Source: Streptomyces sp. NRRL F-4489
GTDB lineage: Bacteria; Actinomycetota; Actinomycetes; Streptomycetales; Streptomycetaceae
Reading direction: 5' to 3'
Assembly (NCBI RefSeq): GCF_001509485.1
Contig: NZ_LLZI01000135.1
Location: 1 to 64,000, forward strand
DNA length: 64,000 nucleotides
The stretch's first letter is position 1. Each line of letters starts with the position of its first letter. The notes under the pieces are model-generated. The model was not told where the DNA came from. It made no database searches and saw nothing but the letters and a program-made list of their open reading frames with translations. A program made the translations under genes and the position numbers. Positions 17,233 through 26,195 of the stretch are shown in pieces.

Positions 17233-18390
17233 TCAGTCGTGGCGGTGATACGCCTTGTTGGCGATGCGCCAGCGGCCGTCGGTGAGGACCAGCAGGAAGA
17301 TGTCGGTGAACGTGTCCACGCCGTGCTGGAGCGTCATGGTGGCGGTCGCGACGGTGCCGTGGACGTCGATGGCGTCGATGCGGCGGGTGCGGGACGGTTC
17401 GTCCGGGGCCGGCCGGCCCTGGAAGAGGGTGCAGTACTCGTCCAGGTGCCAGGAGACGAATGCGCCGTCGCGGATCCCTTCGATGTGGGCGGTGGGAAGG
17501 AACGCGTCGCGGAAGTGGGTGGGGTCGCCGGTGGCGTGTCCGCGGATGTAGGCGCGGAGTGGTTCGAATACGGCGTCCTTTACGGCGGGGACCGTGGCGG
17601 CGATGGCGATATCGGCCTCGGGGGCGGCGGGAGTGTCGGCCAGGCCGGTCGCGCTGCGCAACGGGGTGTCCGACGCGGCGGCCGGCAATGCCATGTCCTT
17701 GGCCAGCGCACCGATGGCGAATTCGGCCGTGGCAGCGGTTGGGGCGCCGAGGAGAAAGGGGCGCTTGCGGGTCACGAGGCCGCCGAGCCGGCCGAGTTCG
17801 AGGATGTCCAGGGTCTGAGCACGGGGCAGGCCGAGGGCGTCGGCTTGCCGCAGTGAGTCGCGCAGCGCGAGGAGGGCTCCGGCGAGGCTGTTGTTGGCGA
17901 TCAGCTTGAGCGCGGCGGCGGTGGAGGCGTCGTCCACGCGCCGGACGGTGCCCAGCGTTTCCAGAACCGGTCGGACTCGGTCGAGTGCGTTCTGGTCGGC
18001 GGCGGCGAGGATCCGCAGGGTGCCGGCGGCGGCCGCCGGCACCGAGCCGAGCAGGGGCGCGTGGACGTAGGACGGGCCGAGGTGCCGGGCCAGCCTCGTC
18101 GCTTCGGCGGGGGCGATGGTGCTGGTGTTGAGCACGATCGTGTCCGTGCGCAGTGAGCCACGGACGTCGCCGAGGACTTGTTCGCAGGCCGGGCCGTCGA
18201 ACAGTGCCAGGAGTACGAGGTCTGCCTGGGCCACGGCCTCGTTCGGATCGTCGGTCGTCTTGACGGTGCCCGATGTGCGCCCTGAGCGGGTCCAGCCGAC
18301 GACGTCCCAGTCCTGGGCGGCCAGTCGTGTCGCTATCGCGCCGCCCATGCGCCCCAGACCGAGGACGGCGATCGTGTGCGGTGTGGTCAT
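17233..18390 (-). CDS. Fusion of a 6PGDH/HIBADH-like dehydrogenase and an NTF2-like domain
   Basis: 385 aa. Residues 1-165 form a Rossmann domain (IAVLGLGRMGGAIATRL; STIAPAEATRLAR, the substrate-binding stretch of 3-hydroxyisobutyrate dehydrogenases), then a helical domain (KLIANNSLAGALLAL contains the catalytic Lys/Asn). About residue 265 onward is a second domain of the NTF2/lumazine-binding-like type (DAVFEPLRAYIRGHATGDPTHF ... GRWRIANKAYHRHD). The two are normally separate proteins. Divergent from a LysR gene. The substrate may be a small hydroxy acid or imine. Confidence 0.85.
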   Translation of the reverse strand: MTTPHTIAVLGLGRMGGAIATRLAAQDWDVVGWTRSGRTSGTVKTTDDPNEAVAQADLVLLALFDGPACEQVLGDVRGSLRTDTIVLNTSTIAPAEATRLARHLGPSYVHAPLLGSVPAAAAGTLRILAAADQNALDRVRPVLETLGTVRRVDDASTAAALKLIANNSLAGALLALRDSLRQADALGLPRAQTLDILELGRLGGLVTRKRPFLLGAPTAATAEFAIGALAKDMALPAAASDTPLRSATGLADTPAAPEADIAIAATVPAVKDAVFEPLRAYIRGHATGDPTHFRDAFLPTAHIEGIRDGAFVSWHLDEYCTLFQGRPAPDEPSRTRRIDAIDVHGTVATATMTLQHGVDTFTDIFLLVLTDGRWRIANKAYHRHD

Positions 18391-18485
18391 GCGCGCCACA
18401 GTGGTGCACCTCAAGAGATGCGACAAGCGCAGATTTCACATGCCCGCCCTGCGGCGCCCGAATACCGGCTGGGCATACTGCCGCC

Positions 18486-19453
18486 ATGGATCTGACTGTG
18501 TGGCGGGCTTTCGTGACCGTGTGCCGGGTCGGATCGCTGTCGGCGGCGGCAGCCGAACTGAATCACACGCAGTCGGCCGTCTCCCGGCAGATCGCCGGGC
18601 TGGAGCGGCAGTTCGGCGTGCCGCTGGTGGAGCGCCATGCGCGTGGTGTGCGTCCGACGCCGGCCGGCGAGGTGTTCCGGCGCCATGCCCTGGCCACGCT
18701 CAACGAGGCCGACCGCGCCGTCCGCGCGGTACGAGACGTACGTGACGGGGGGGTGATCGGCCCCTGGCCATCGGAGCGACGCCGTCTCTCGCGGCGGGAA
18801 TCGTTCCTGAGGCCGTCCGGGGCCTGCTGAAGCAGGCCGGACCGGTTCGGTGGAGCCTGCTCCCCGGTCTGAGCGCACAGCTGCACAGCCGCGTGGTCGC
18901 CGGCGATCTCGATATCGCCGTCGTCACCGACGCTCCGCCGGGGCTGGCCGACGCCCCGCAGGTCGAACGCCGGTTCCTCGGGCTGGACGAGATGGTTGCT
19001 GTACTGCCCTCCGGCCATCCGCGGGCCGGGCGGGGGCCGGTGCGCATTGAGGCGCTGGCCGACGAGACCTGGGTCGAGGACAATGACGGCTCTGCGGCGC
19101 TGCTGCGCCAGCACGCCGCCCGCGCCGGAGTCAGTGCCCGCATCGACCTCACCGCGGCCGATCTGCCCGGCAAGCTGGCGCTGGTCGCTACCGGTCACGC
19201 CATCGCACTGATCCCCGGAGCGCTGACGCGCGCGCTGAGGGCCGACGTCACCACGGTCAGCCTTGTGGATCCCCCTACCCGCGGCATCTACACGATCACA
19301 CCGCGCCGCGACGCCCACCCCCGCGCAGCGACCCTGCTCGAACTGCTCGCCGCGGCCTTCGCATCGATCCGTCCAGCCCAGGCTCCTCACCGGTCTGGCG
19401 CGACGGACGACCACGCCGCTGCGCGGCTTCACGACGAGATCACGGAGCCGTGA
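18486..19453 (+). pseudogene. LysR-family regulator, broken by a frameshift
   Basis: ATG 18486 opens a normal LysR HTH (MDLTVWRAFVTVCRVGSLSAAA, QSAVSRQIAGLERQFGVPL). At about 18750, in a run of seven G, the frame runs out to a stop at 18830. The effector domain continues in the +1-related frame: LAIGATPSLAAGIVPEAVRG, then DLDIAVVTDAPPG and ATGHAIALIPGAL, to 19453. One extra G in the run would restore a protein of about 322 aa. Either a real phase change or a sequencing error. It would regulate the divergent fusion gene. Confidence 0.82.
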
Positions 19454-19999
19454 GCCGGGATCGGCGGGTCGGGATCGGCGGGTCGGGACGCCGCCCCAAC
19501 ACCCGGCTCACCGACGCCAATTACGCCGACACCGTGCCCCAGCAACCGGCGGTACCAGAGGAGGCTCCGGCTACAGGAATCGGACACCACCCCCGCCCGC
19601 CGGATGAAGCCACGCGAGAGGAACAATCCCACCACCTGAACGCAGCCGGCGCCGGAGCTCCGGGGCCGGCCGTGATGCCCTCAGCAGCCTGCGGCAGCCA
19701 GCCGACTCAGCTCCTACCGAAGACCGCTGCCATCCACCACCCCGAACAGGTCCCGAAAGCGACGAAGGTCCCGACCGTTGAAGGAGATCGGCGGGATCTC
19801 GTCAATCGCCCCTGAGGGAACTCAAGAGCAGTCGGGCTCGGATGCTCAGGTAGGTGGTCTCCTCCTGGTGCCGTGACCGCATGGGTTCGCCGGGTTGATC
19901 GTTGAGGCACCGGCTGGCGGGTCTCGCGGCTTACGGCTGTGGCACGATGCCGTGGTGATCTCCAACTCGGGCATACCAGCGGTCGTCCCCGCGGGCCGG
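19454..19999. other. Gene-free stretch with a 14-bp tandem repeat
   Basis: Just after the LysR stop, CGGGATCGGCGGGT is repeated exactly at 19456-19469 and 19470-19483, with a partial third copy. The rest up to 20000 has no supportable gene. Confidence 0.5.
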
Positions 20000-20542
20000 A
20001 TGGCCCAGGTGGAGCAGCCGGTGCTCGGCCTTCCAGGCGATGTGGAACTGCGCCCCTGGCGGCTGTCCGACGCCGACGTCTTGGTGGCCGCCGGCCAGGA
20101 GCCCGCAATCCGCCAGTGGAACCGCCTGCTGGTGGAGACCCCGGAAGACGCGCGCCGCAGGATCGCACGGATGCACGAGCGGTGGCAGGCCGAGGTGAGC
20201 GCGATCTGGGCCATCGCGCGACCGGGGCGCGAGGCCGTGGGACTGATCGGGTGGGGCGATATCGACCTCAGCGGCGGCAGCGCCGAAATCCTCTACTGGA
20301 TCCTTCCCGCGGCGCGCGGTGGTGGCGTGGTGACCGAGGCCACGAAACGCGTCAGCGAGTGGGCCCTGAACGACCTTGGCCTGCATCGCCTGCGGCTGTG
20401 TCACTCGGTGGCCAACCCGGCGTCCTGCCGGGTGGCGGACAAGGCCGGGTTCTCCCTCGAAGGCACCATGCGCAGTGCGCTGCTGCACGCGGACGGGTGG
20501 CATGACGAGCACCTGCACGCCCTCGTCCAGGGCGACATCTGA
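20000..20542 (+). CDS. GNAT-family N-acetyltransferase (RimJ/RimL type)
   Basis: About 180 aa: VELRPWRLSDADVL opening strand, IARPGREAVGLIGW, EILYWILPAARGGGVVTEAT (acetyl-CoA pyrophosphate loop, here ARGGG in place of the usual RGxGxG), LHRLRLCHSVANPASCRVADKAGF (the Asn-x-AS segment typical of RimJ/L relatives). Target amine unknown. Start uncertain: ATG 20000 gives the usual length; in-frame starts at 19895 and 19954 are possible. Confidence 0.82.
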   Translation: MAQVEQPVLGLPGDVELRPWRLSDADVLVAAGQEPAIRQWNRLLVETPEDARRRIARMHERWQAEVSAIWAIARPGREAVGLIGWGDIDLSGGSAEILYWILPAARGGGVVTEATKRVSEWALNDLGLHRLRLCHSVANPASCRVADKAGFSLEGTMRSALLHADGWHDEHLHALVQGDI

Positions 20543-21198
20543 TCCGCGCCAGACGGTCAGACCGCTGCCGGGAGGGCGGCCGCCCCAGTGCGGCCGGGTG
20601 GGGCCGGTGCCCTTGCGGCGCCGGTTGACACCCCAAAGGTGGCGTCGCCGACCGAGTAGCAGCCATCCGCGTACTCGATCCGGTCATGAGTGCGCAGTGT
20701 GGTGGCGCGGGGCGGTTCGGCGTGTGATGCGCAATCGGCGCCTTGGGGGCGTCGTTCGGCGTCACGCTTGGTGAGGCGCGGATAGGTGCTCGGTCTTCTT
20801 GTGTAGTTCCTTGTCCCGGTCGTCGCGCTCGATCTGCACGGCGACGGCGAGTATGGCGAAAGAAACACGGTGTTCCTGCCGTTGGGACGTAGATGCCGGG
20901 TGACGAGTCCGAGTACGCGCCGGCAACCAGGCGGCTCGCGGTGAGTACCTCAGCGCGGGAGGTGAGGACGGCCGGGTTGTCGACATCTCCTTCGTCACTC
21001 AGAACTGGCAGCGGGCCGTGGTCGACCGGACGAGGCCGCCACCTGCGACGCTGCTTCCGTCCGCCGCCGACTGGCGACCAAGGTCAACGATCGGCCCGGC
21101 GTGGGTCCGTCCCCGCCATGGACCGAACCATCAGGATCACCAGTTACACGAGGAACGGCCCACAGCATGTCGTTCCTCTCGGCGTGGAGGAGCTTTCC
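20543..21198. other. Gene-free stretch
   Basis: No gene I can support. A minus-strand frame ending near 20762 has a charged helix IERDDRDKELHKKTEHL that may be the tail of a lost protein. The last 20 bases carry GGAGGAG for the following SDR. Confidence 0.4.
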
Positions 21199-21939
21199 AT
21201 GACTGCGGAACTGGACGGATCCACGGCTCTTGTCACCGGCGCCACCGCCGGCATCGGCCGGGCCATCGCCCTTCGCCTGGCAGCGTTGGGGGCCTCGGTC
21301 ATCGTGCACGGACGGGACGAGCGGCGAGGCGCTGAGCTCGTCGATGAGATCGCTGCCGCAGGCGGGAGGGCCCGGTTCGTTGCCGCGGATCTGAGCAGCT
21401 CCGAAGATGTCCTGCGACTTGCCGCTGAAGCAGGCGAGGTGGACATTCTGATCAACAACGCCGGCATCTACCGGTTCGCCAGTACGCCGGACACCACCGC
21501 CGAGATGTTCGACGCCCACATGGCCGTCAACTCACGCGCGCCGATGCTCCTGGTCGGTGCCCTCGCCCCGGGAATGGCTGCGCGCGGGCGTGGCGCCATC
21601 GTGAGTCTGAGCACAGCGGCGGCCACCACGCCGACGCGGAAAGCGGGCGCTTACGGGGCGTCCAAAGCCGCACTCGAACTCCTCACCCGAGTATGGGCTG
21701 ACGAGTTCGGCGCCCAGGGCGTCCGCGTGAACGCCGTGGCCCCGGGCCCCGTCCATACCCCCGGGACGGAGGAGATGGGAGATGAAACCCTCCAGGTGAT
21801 CGGGCGAACCACCGTACTGGGGCGAGTCGCAGACCCTGAAGAAATCGCGGAAGCGGTTCTGTTCCTTGCCTCCTCCCGCGCCAGCTACATCACCGGCGCC
21901 GTGCTCGAGGCACGCGGCGGACAGCTCGCGATCGGCTGA
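21199..21939 (+). CDS. SDR family oxidoreductase
   Basis: 246 aa; TGATAGIGRAIA motif at residues 13-24, NNAGIY, STAAATTPT (weak Ser motif) and YGASKAAL, VNAVAPGPVHTPG, then C-terminal GAVLEARGG. Start ATG 21199 has a strong GGAGGAG 7 nt upstream. Stands alone; downstream is a rearranged segment. Confidence 0.9.
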   Translation: MTAELDGSTALVTGATAGIGRAIALRLAALGASVIVHGRDERRGAELVDEIAAAGGRARFVAADLSSSEDVLRLAAEAGEVDILINNAGIYRFASTPDTTAEMFDAHMAVNSRAPMLLVGALAPGMAARGRGAIVSLSTAAATTPTRKAGAYGASKAALELLTRVWADEFGAQGVRVNAVAPGPVHTPGTEEMGDETLQVIGRTTVLGRVADPEEIAEAVLFLASSRASYITGAVLEARGGQLAIG

Positions 21940-22139
21940 CTCCGGGACTGGGCTGCGATGGGCATGCCAAGTCCCGCCCGACCCCCAACGCCCCTGCCAC
22001 GGCACCGAGATGCGCGACTGGCGAGTACCCGGACCGCATCTCAGATGATTGAAGACGATAACTATCTCCATAGGGTGGGGTGGGGCTTGGGCCGCGAGGT
22101 GCCTGATCGCGGCTGCCTCGGCGGTGAAGGTCAAGGGGG

Positions 22140-22361
22140 GAGTGGTGTCGCACATCTTCCGGCACTGCTGCGCGGCGAAACCGCCTTGCAAGCGCTGCTC
22201 TCCCCCGACGGCACCATGGATACCGCGGACAGCGCGTACCGGGAGAACACCACCAGCCGCTATGTGAACGCCATGGCCGCGGCGGCCCTGCGCGAAGTGC
22301 TGGCCGGCCGGTCCGCGCGGACTCCGCTGCGGGTGCTGGAGGTGGGGGCCGGGGTCGGCCC
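22140..22361 (+). pseudogene. Fragment of a SAM-dependent methyltransferase domain of PKS/NRPS type
   Basis: One plus-strand frame reads LPALLRGETALQALL, MDTADSAYRENTTSRYVNAM and LRVLEVGAGVG. This is the N-terminal helical lead-in and SAM motif I of C-methyltransferase domains found in megasynthases. Similarity begins without a start codon and ends directly after motif I, so only about 74 residues of a larger gene survive. Lies against the broken NmrA gene, marking a recombination scar. Confidence 0.6.
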
Positions 22362-22455
22362 TCTCGGTCACTCACACGGCCGCCCGTCGTGCGGAACAGC
22401 TCCACGCCCGATATCAGGAGCTGAACGGCATGACCGCCATGCCCCTGCCCGGTGG

Positions 22456-23077
22456 TCAGTTGGCGAGCCAGTCGCGGTAGTGCGTGGGGGCGATGTGGGC
22501 GCCGTATGCGGCAGTGGTGAGGGCGTCCCCGGATGCGGTGGCGAAGGGGCCGGCGGTGTCGTCGGGGAGGATGGTGCGGCCGTCGTCTCGGGTGGCGAGG
22601 GTGATCCAGCAAGGTGGTGGGCAGCCGGACGGTGGCGCCCTCGGTGGTCCAGGACATGATCTCGTCGAGGTACTCGAAGAACTGGGTGGCGCGGACGATC
22701 GAATACGGGACCGGCCCGGTCGTGAACAGATCCTCCTGAAGGACCTTGGCCCGGTAGTAGCCGAGGTCGGGCACGCGGTCCACGCCGACGATGGACAGCA
22801 GGACGGCGTGCCGGACGCCGGCCTGCTCGGCGGCGGGGAGGAGGTTGCCTGTCGCGGTCCGGAAGAAGTCAGCGGCGGCCTCGTCGGTGGTGGGCGACTG
22901 CGTTGCGTCGATGACGGTATCGGCGCCCGCCAGCGCCGGGACGAGCCCCTCGCCCGTGAGGAGGTTGACGCCGGTGGACCGTGCGTGCGGCAGGGCTTCG
23001 TGCCCCGCCTGGACGAGGGCCTTGACGATCTCGGAGCCGATCCGCCCGGTCCCGCCCATCACAGCGAATTTTTTCAT
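22456..23077 (-). pseudogene. NmrA/SDR-a5-like oxidoreductase with an internal deletion
   Basis: The N-terminal two thirds are normal: FAVMGGTGRIGSEIVKAL, DTVIDATQSP, VLLSIVGVDRVPDLGYYRAK, FFEYLDEIMSW, TVRLPTTLL. There the frame shifts; the alternate frame gives the true C-terminus (RDDGRTILPDDTAGPFATA ... PTHYRDWLAN, stop 22456). The segment that should hold the ADDVADAV-like region, about 50 residues, is absent. So a deletion with frameshift, not a point error. Upstream partner is the SnoaL-like gene. Confidence 0.8.
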
Positions 23078-23177
23078 GTCATGCCTTCCGGAAGGAGGTG
23101 TCGGGGATTGCGAGGGTGTGAGGCGCGGGCCCCAGGGCGGACTTCATCGGTCCCGCGGGTCCGGGGCGGTCCGGGTA

Positions 23178-23684
23178 TCAGCCGAAGATGGCGGTGGGCT
23201 CACCGGTGAACCAGGTGTTGTCGATACGGAGCCGGCGGATGACCCAGCGGTCGCCGTCGCGGACGAGGTCGACGTCGTAGGGGTTCTTCAGCAGTGCGTG
23301 CTTGGCCGGGTCGGCGGTGAGCAGATGCTGCGCCTCCACCAGGGCGGTGAGACGGGCGGTGTCGCCGTCGATGGCGATCCGCGCGTTGGTGACTTGGTGG
23401 GTGGTGTCCACCCGGCCGGTGAACATCCCCAGGATGGTGGTGACGATGGTGTCGCGCCCCGACATCAGCGGCGGCTCGGCGCCCCATTTCGCGGCGGCCG
23501 GGCGGAAGTCCAGTTCGGCGTCGGGGGCGAAGGCCGAAGCGAAGAGGTCCTTGTCCTTGAGGTCCTGGCCGAGAGCGAAGCGGTGGAGCGCGTCGGTGAT
23601 CTCCGCGCGGTCCCTGAGTTCCGCGACCACCGCGGCGGTGTCGTGTGCGGGGGCGGTCAGGGCGCGGTCGCGGGTGACGTACAT
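23178..23684 (-). CDS. SnoaL/NTF2-like protein
   Basis: 168 aa alpha+beta cone fold: ELRDRAEITDALHRFALGQDLKD at the start, FAPDAELDFRPA, GMFTGRVDTTHQVTNARI, and terminal DVDLVRDGDRWVIRRLRIDNTWF. Families like this act as small-molecule isomerases, dehydratases or binding proteins. ATG at 23684 with AGGAGAA upstream. Probably once cotranscribed with the now broken oxidoreductase and controlled by the divergent LysR. Confidence 0.87.
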   Translation of the reverse strand: MYVTRDRALTAPAHDTAAVVAELRDRAEITDALHRFALGQDLKDKDLFASAFAPDAELDFRPAAAKWGAEPPLMSGRDTIVTTILGMFTGRVDTTHQVTNARIAIDGDTARLTALVEAQHLLTADPAKHALLKNPYDVDLVRDGDRWVIRRLRIDNTWFTGEPTAIFG

Positions 23685-23822
23685 GATGTTCTCCTGTGCA
23701 GGTCAGGCGGTGTGCCGGATGGTCTTCTTCCGACGCCTTCGATCCTGCTGCGGGCCGGATGGGGCATCAACGCGTACCTGTGCAACGGTCGTGAAGCCCC
23801 GATTAACGATGGAGGCGTGGGC

Positions 23823-24728
23823 ATGTTGGAGCGGTACGAGCTGGAGGCGTTCCTGACGCTCGCCGAGGAACTGCACTTCGGCCGCACCGCCGAGCGGCTG
23901 CACGTCTCCACCGCCCGGATCAGCCAGACCATCGCCAAACTGGAGCGCCGCATCGGCGTCCCGCTGTTCCACCGCACCAGCCGCCGCGTGGAACTCTCGC
24001 CGGTCGGGCGGCAGCTGTACGACGAGACACGGCCCGCCTGGTCCCGGATCACGGCCGCGTTCGGGCGAGCGGTCGATGCCGGACGTGGCCTGACCGGCCT
24101 CCTGCGGGTCGCCTTCGACGGGCCGGCCGCGGGCCAGCTGCTGGTCGGGGCCGCGCAGGAATTCCGTACCCGGCACCCGGAGTGCGACGTGCGGATCCGT
24201 GAAGCGCGGCTGCCGGAAGTCCTCCCGTGGCTGCGCGGCGGTGAGGTGGACATCGCGCTGACCTGCCATCCGGTGCGGGAGGAGGGCATCGCCATGGGGC
24301 CGGTGCTGGTGCGGGAAGCCCGCATGCTCGCCGTACCGACAGCCCATCCCTTCGCCCGCCGCACCACCGTCTCCGTGGAAGACCTGGCCCGCGTCACCGT
24401 GCTCCAGATGCCCGAGACGCTGCCGGACTCGCTGCGCGACGATCGCGCGCCGCGCCGGACCCCCGCCGGGCGGCCCATCGCCCTCGGCCCGTCGGCCATG
24501 ACGTTGACCGAGATGCTCACGCTCGTCGGCGCGGGAGAGGGCGTCGCCGTCGTCGGCGCCCACACCAGGCGCTACTTCGCCCGCCCCGATGTCGCCTATG
24601 TGCCTTTCGCGGATGCCGCACCCGTGGAATGGGGCCTGGTGTGGCTCACCGAAGGCGCCTCCGCCCGCGTTCGCGCCTTCAGCGACGCCGCACTCGCCGT
24701 GGTGGGAGAGCCGGCGGCTGCTCCCTGA
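23823..24728 (+). CDS. LysR-family transcriptional regulator
   Basis: 301 aa: LEAFLTLAEELHFGRTAERL HTH, SQTIAKLERRIGVPLFHRTSRRV wing, then a periplasmic-binding-like effector domain (RVAFDGPAAGQLLV, GEVDIALTCHPV, GAGEGVAVVGAH). GGAGG lies 7 nt before ATG 23823. Faces the SnoaL-like gene with a 138-bp divergent promoter, so that pair is the likely target. Confidence 0.92.
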   Translation: MLERYELEAFLTLAEELHFGRTAERLHVSTARISQTIAKLERRIGVPLFHRTSRRVELSPVGRQLYDETRPAWSRITAAFGRAVDAGRGLTGLLRVAFDGPAAGQLLVGAAQEFRTRHPECDVRIREARLPEVLPWLRGGEVDIALTCHPVREEGIAMGPVLVREARMLAVPTAHPFARRTTVSVEDLARVTVLQMPETLPDSLRDDRAPRRTPAGRPIALGPSAMTLTEMLTLVGAGEGVAVVGAHTRRYFARPDVAYVPFADAAPVEWGLVWLTEGASARVRAFSDAALAVVGEPAAAP

Positions 24729-24814
24729 GACTGCCGGCGGCATCGCCGAGCAGCAGGGGCGGGATCGGCGCCCTACGGCGGAGTTGTCACCACCGACATC
24801 CGGTCACGTACGGA

Positions 24815-24852
24815 ATCATTCACCCCTGAAATCCCGGGAGTTGGTGAATGAT
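24815..24852. promoter_or_regulatory. 10-bp inverted repeat overlapping a probable promoter
   Basis: ATCATTCACC (24815-24824) and GGTGAATGAT (24843-24852) form a perfect inverted repeat with an 18-bp spacer, directly upstream of TAGCAT (24867-24872), which looks like a -10 box seven bases before the next start codon. Likely operator of the small-protein/PLP-enzyme/MFS group. Confidence 0.5.
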
Positions 24853-24878
24853 CGCTGGAACGGGGTTAGCATCACCGC

Positions 24879-25346
24879 GTGATGACGGCCGCGGCACCTC
24901 GACGCATGAAGCCGGCCCGTGCCGCTGCGCGTCCGCTGCTCCGGCTGGCCCGGCTGCTGCCCCTGGTCGCGCTGCTGCTCGGCGTCGTCCTCGCGCACGG
25001 CGCATGCCCCGATGTCTTCCGGGATGACGCGGTGGCCGGTTCGGCAGCGACCGTTGCGGTGCCGCGCGCGGTGGCCCACGGCACCTCGGACGTACCCGGC
25101 GGACCGCATGGCATGACGCCGGACGACCACTGCGGCGTTCACGGCCCGGCGCATCCGGGCGATCACTGTCTTCCCGCGCTGCCGCAGCCGGCACCGGCTC
25201 CGGCGGCGGCCGCCCCCTGCTCCGCACCGGCGGCCGGCGCGACCCCCGCTCCCGAACGGGCACCGGCCACACACGTCACCAAGGAGCCGGAGCACTCCGC
25301 GCTGTCGTCGCCGGTCGTCAGATCAGCCGCGGTGCGGCAGGTCTAG
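24879..25346 (+). CDS. Small membrane-anchored or secreted Cys/His-rich protein
   Basis: 155 aa. After a basic start a hydrophobic segment (LLPLVALLLGVVLAHGA, residues 26-42) acts as signal or anchor. The exported part has DDHCGVHGPAHPGDHCLPALP, pairs of Cys and His suited to metal binding, then a Pro/Ala-rich tail. GTG/ATG start is only 7 nt after a TAGCAT box and has no ribosome site, so translation may be leaderless. Family not recognised. Confidence 0.65.
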   Translation: MMTAAAPRRMKPARAAARPLLRLARLLPLVALLLGVVLAHGACPDVFRDDAVAGSAATVAVPRAVAHGTSDVPGGPHGMTPDDHCGVHGPAHPGDHCLPALPQPAPAPAAAAPCSAPAAGATPAPERAPATHVTKEPEHSALSSPVVRSAAVRQV

Positions 25347-25585
25347 CAGCCGGCACCTCGCACCCGTCCGGCCGTCCGTCCGTCCACGCCCGTTCCTCAT
25401 AGGTGAGGCGCACGGACCGCCGCCGGTGCGCGACGGGTGGCGGGCCCGGAACCACCGGCACGGTCCCGCCCCTCGCAACAGCGCTGTCGCCCCCTGCCCC
25501 CGCTCCCCCCTGTCCCCACTCCCCCCTGTCCGCCCGGGCCACACCGTCTGCCGCGGCCCGGAGAGGTCAGGCGTCCGGAGGACCC

Positions 25586-26044
25586 GTGCCGCTCCCCACC
25601 CTTGTGCCGCCACCTGTCCGGCGCGACGACGTGACCGTTGCGCGGTGGACGCGCTGGCTTGTCGCGTTCGTATGCGGCGGGCCGCTCGTCGTACTCGGCC
25701 TGTGCGCCGTCGCGCACGGGGCGGCGGCGCGGCCGAACGAGCCGGCTCCAGCCGCCACCGTGGCCGCCATCGCCAGCGCTACGACCACCGCCACCGCCAC
25801 GGCGGGCGACGTGGAGCCGCACGCACCCCACCCCCACGAGGGGAACGAGGAGTGCTTCCCGGAACGGGCCCTGTCCGCGCCGGCCCGAACGGCGGAGCGG
25901 TCCCCCGGGGACACGGCGGGCCCCGTCGCCGGCGCCCTCGCCGTCGTACGACCCTCGCGCAACCGGCGTCCTCGTCCATGCCGTCGCCGCAGGGCACGCA
26001 CGGGCCGGACAGTGCTCGGGCACAGCTGCCGGTGGCGCATCTAG
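25586..26044 (+). CDS. Second small membrane-anchored His/Cys-containing protein
   Basis: About 152 aa; GTG 25586 has GGAGGA 4 nt upstream. Contains a membrane segment ([23 protein letters not shown]) followed by an exported Ala/Thr-rich stretch and [17 protein letters not shown], a His/Cys cluster, then an Arg-rich C-terminus. Plan similar to the preceding small protein (TM, spacer, His/Cys cluster). Unrecognised; the start and even the reading are less certain than its neighbours. Confidence 0.5.
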   Translation: MPLPTLVPPPVRRDDVTVARWTRWLVAFVCGGPLVVLGLCAVAHGAAARPNEPAPAATVAAIASATTTATATAGDVEPHAPHPHEGNEECFPERALSAPARTAERSPGDTAGPVAGALAVVRPSRNRRPRPCRRRRARTGRTVLGHSCRWRI

Positions 26045-26195
26045 ATCACTCGCTCGCAGTCGGCCCCGCCGACTGCCGCGTCCACGGATCCACGCACCCG
26101 GACCGGCCACCGACCACCGTCCGGCCGGCCGACCGTCCTGGATCCCCGGCGCGAGATGGGCATGCCCTGGCATTCATCGAGCGAGAGCGAAAGAA

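Noticed and set aside
20557..20998. Two short minus-strand genes between the GNAT and SDR genes
   Set aside because: No ribosome sites, no family similarity, and composition not typical of coding sequence.
21958..22659. A complete 233-residue methyltransferase gene
   Set aside because: Only the middle third resembles a methyltransferase; both ends are unrelated sequence and the later part is antisense to the NmrA gene.
24815..24852. Inverted repeat as a Zur box
   Set aside because: The actinobacterial Zur palindrome (TGAAAATGATTTTCA type) is not matched; the spacer is 18 bp and the arms differ.
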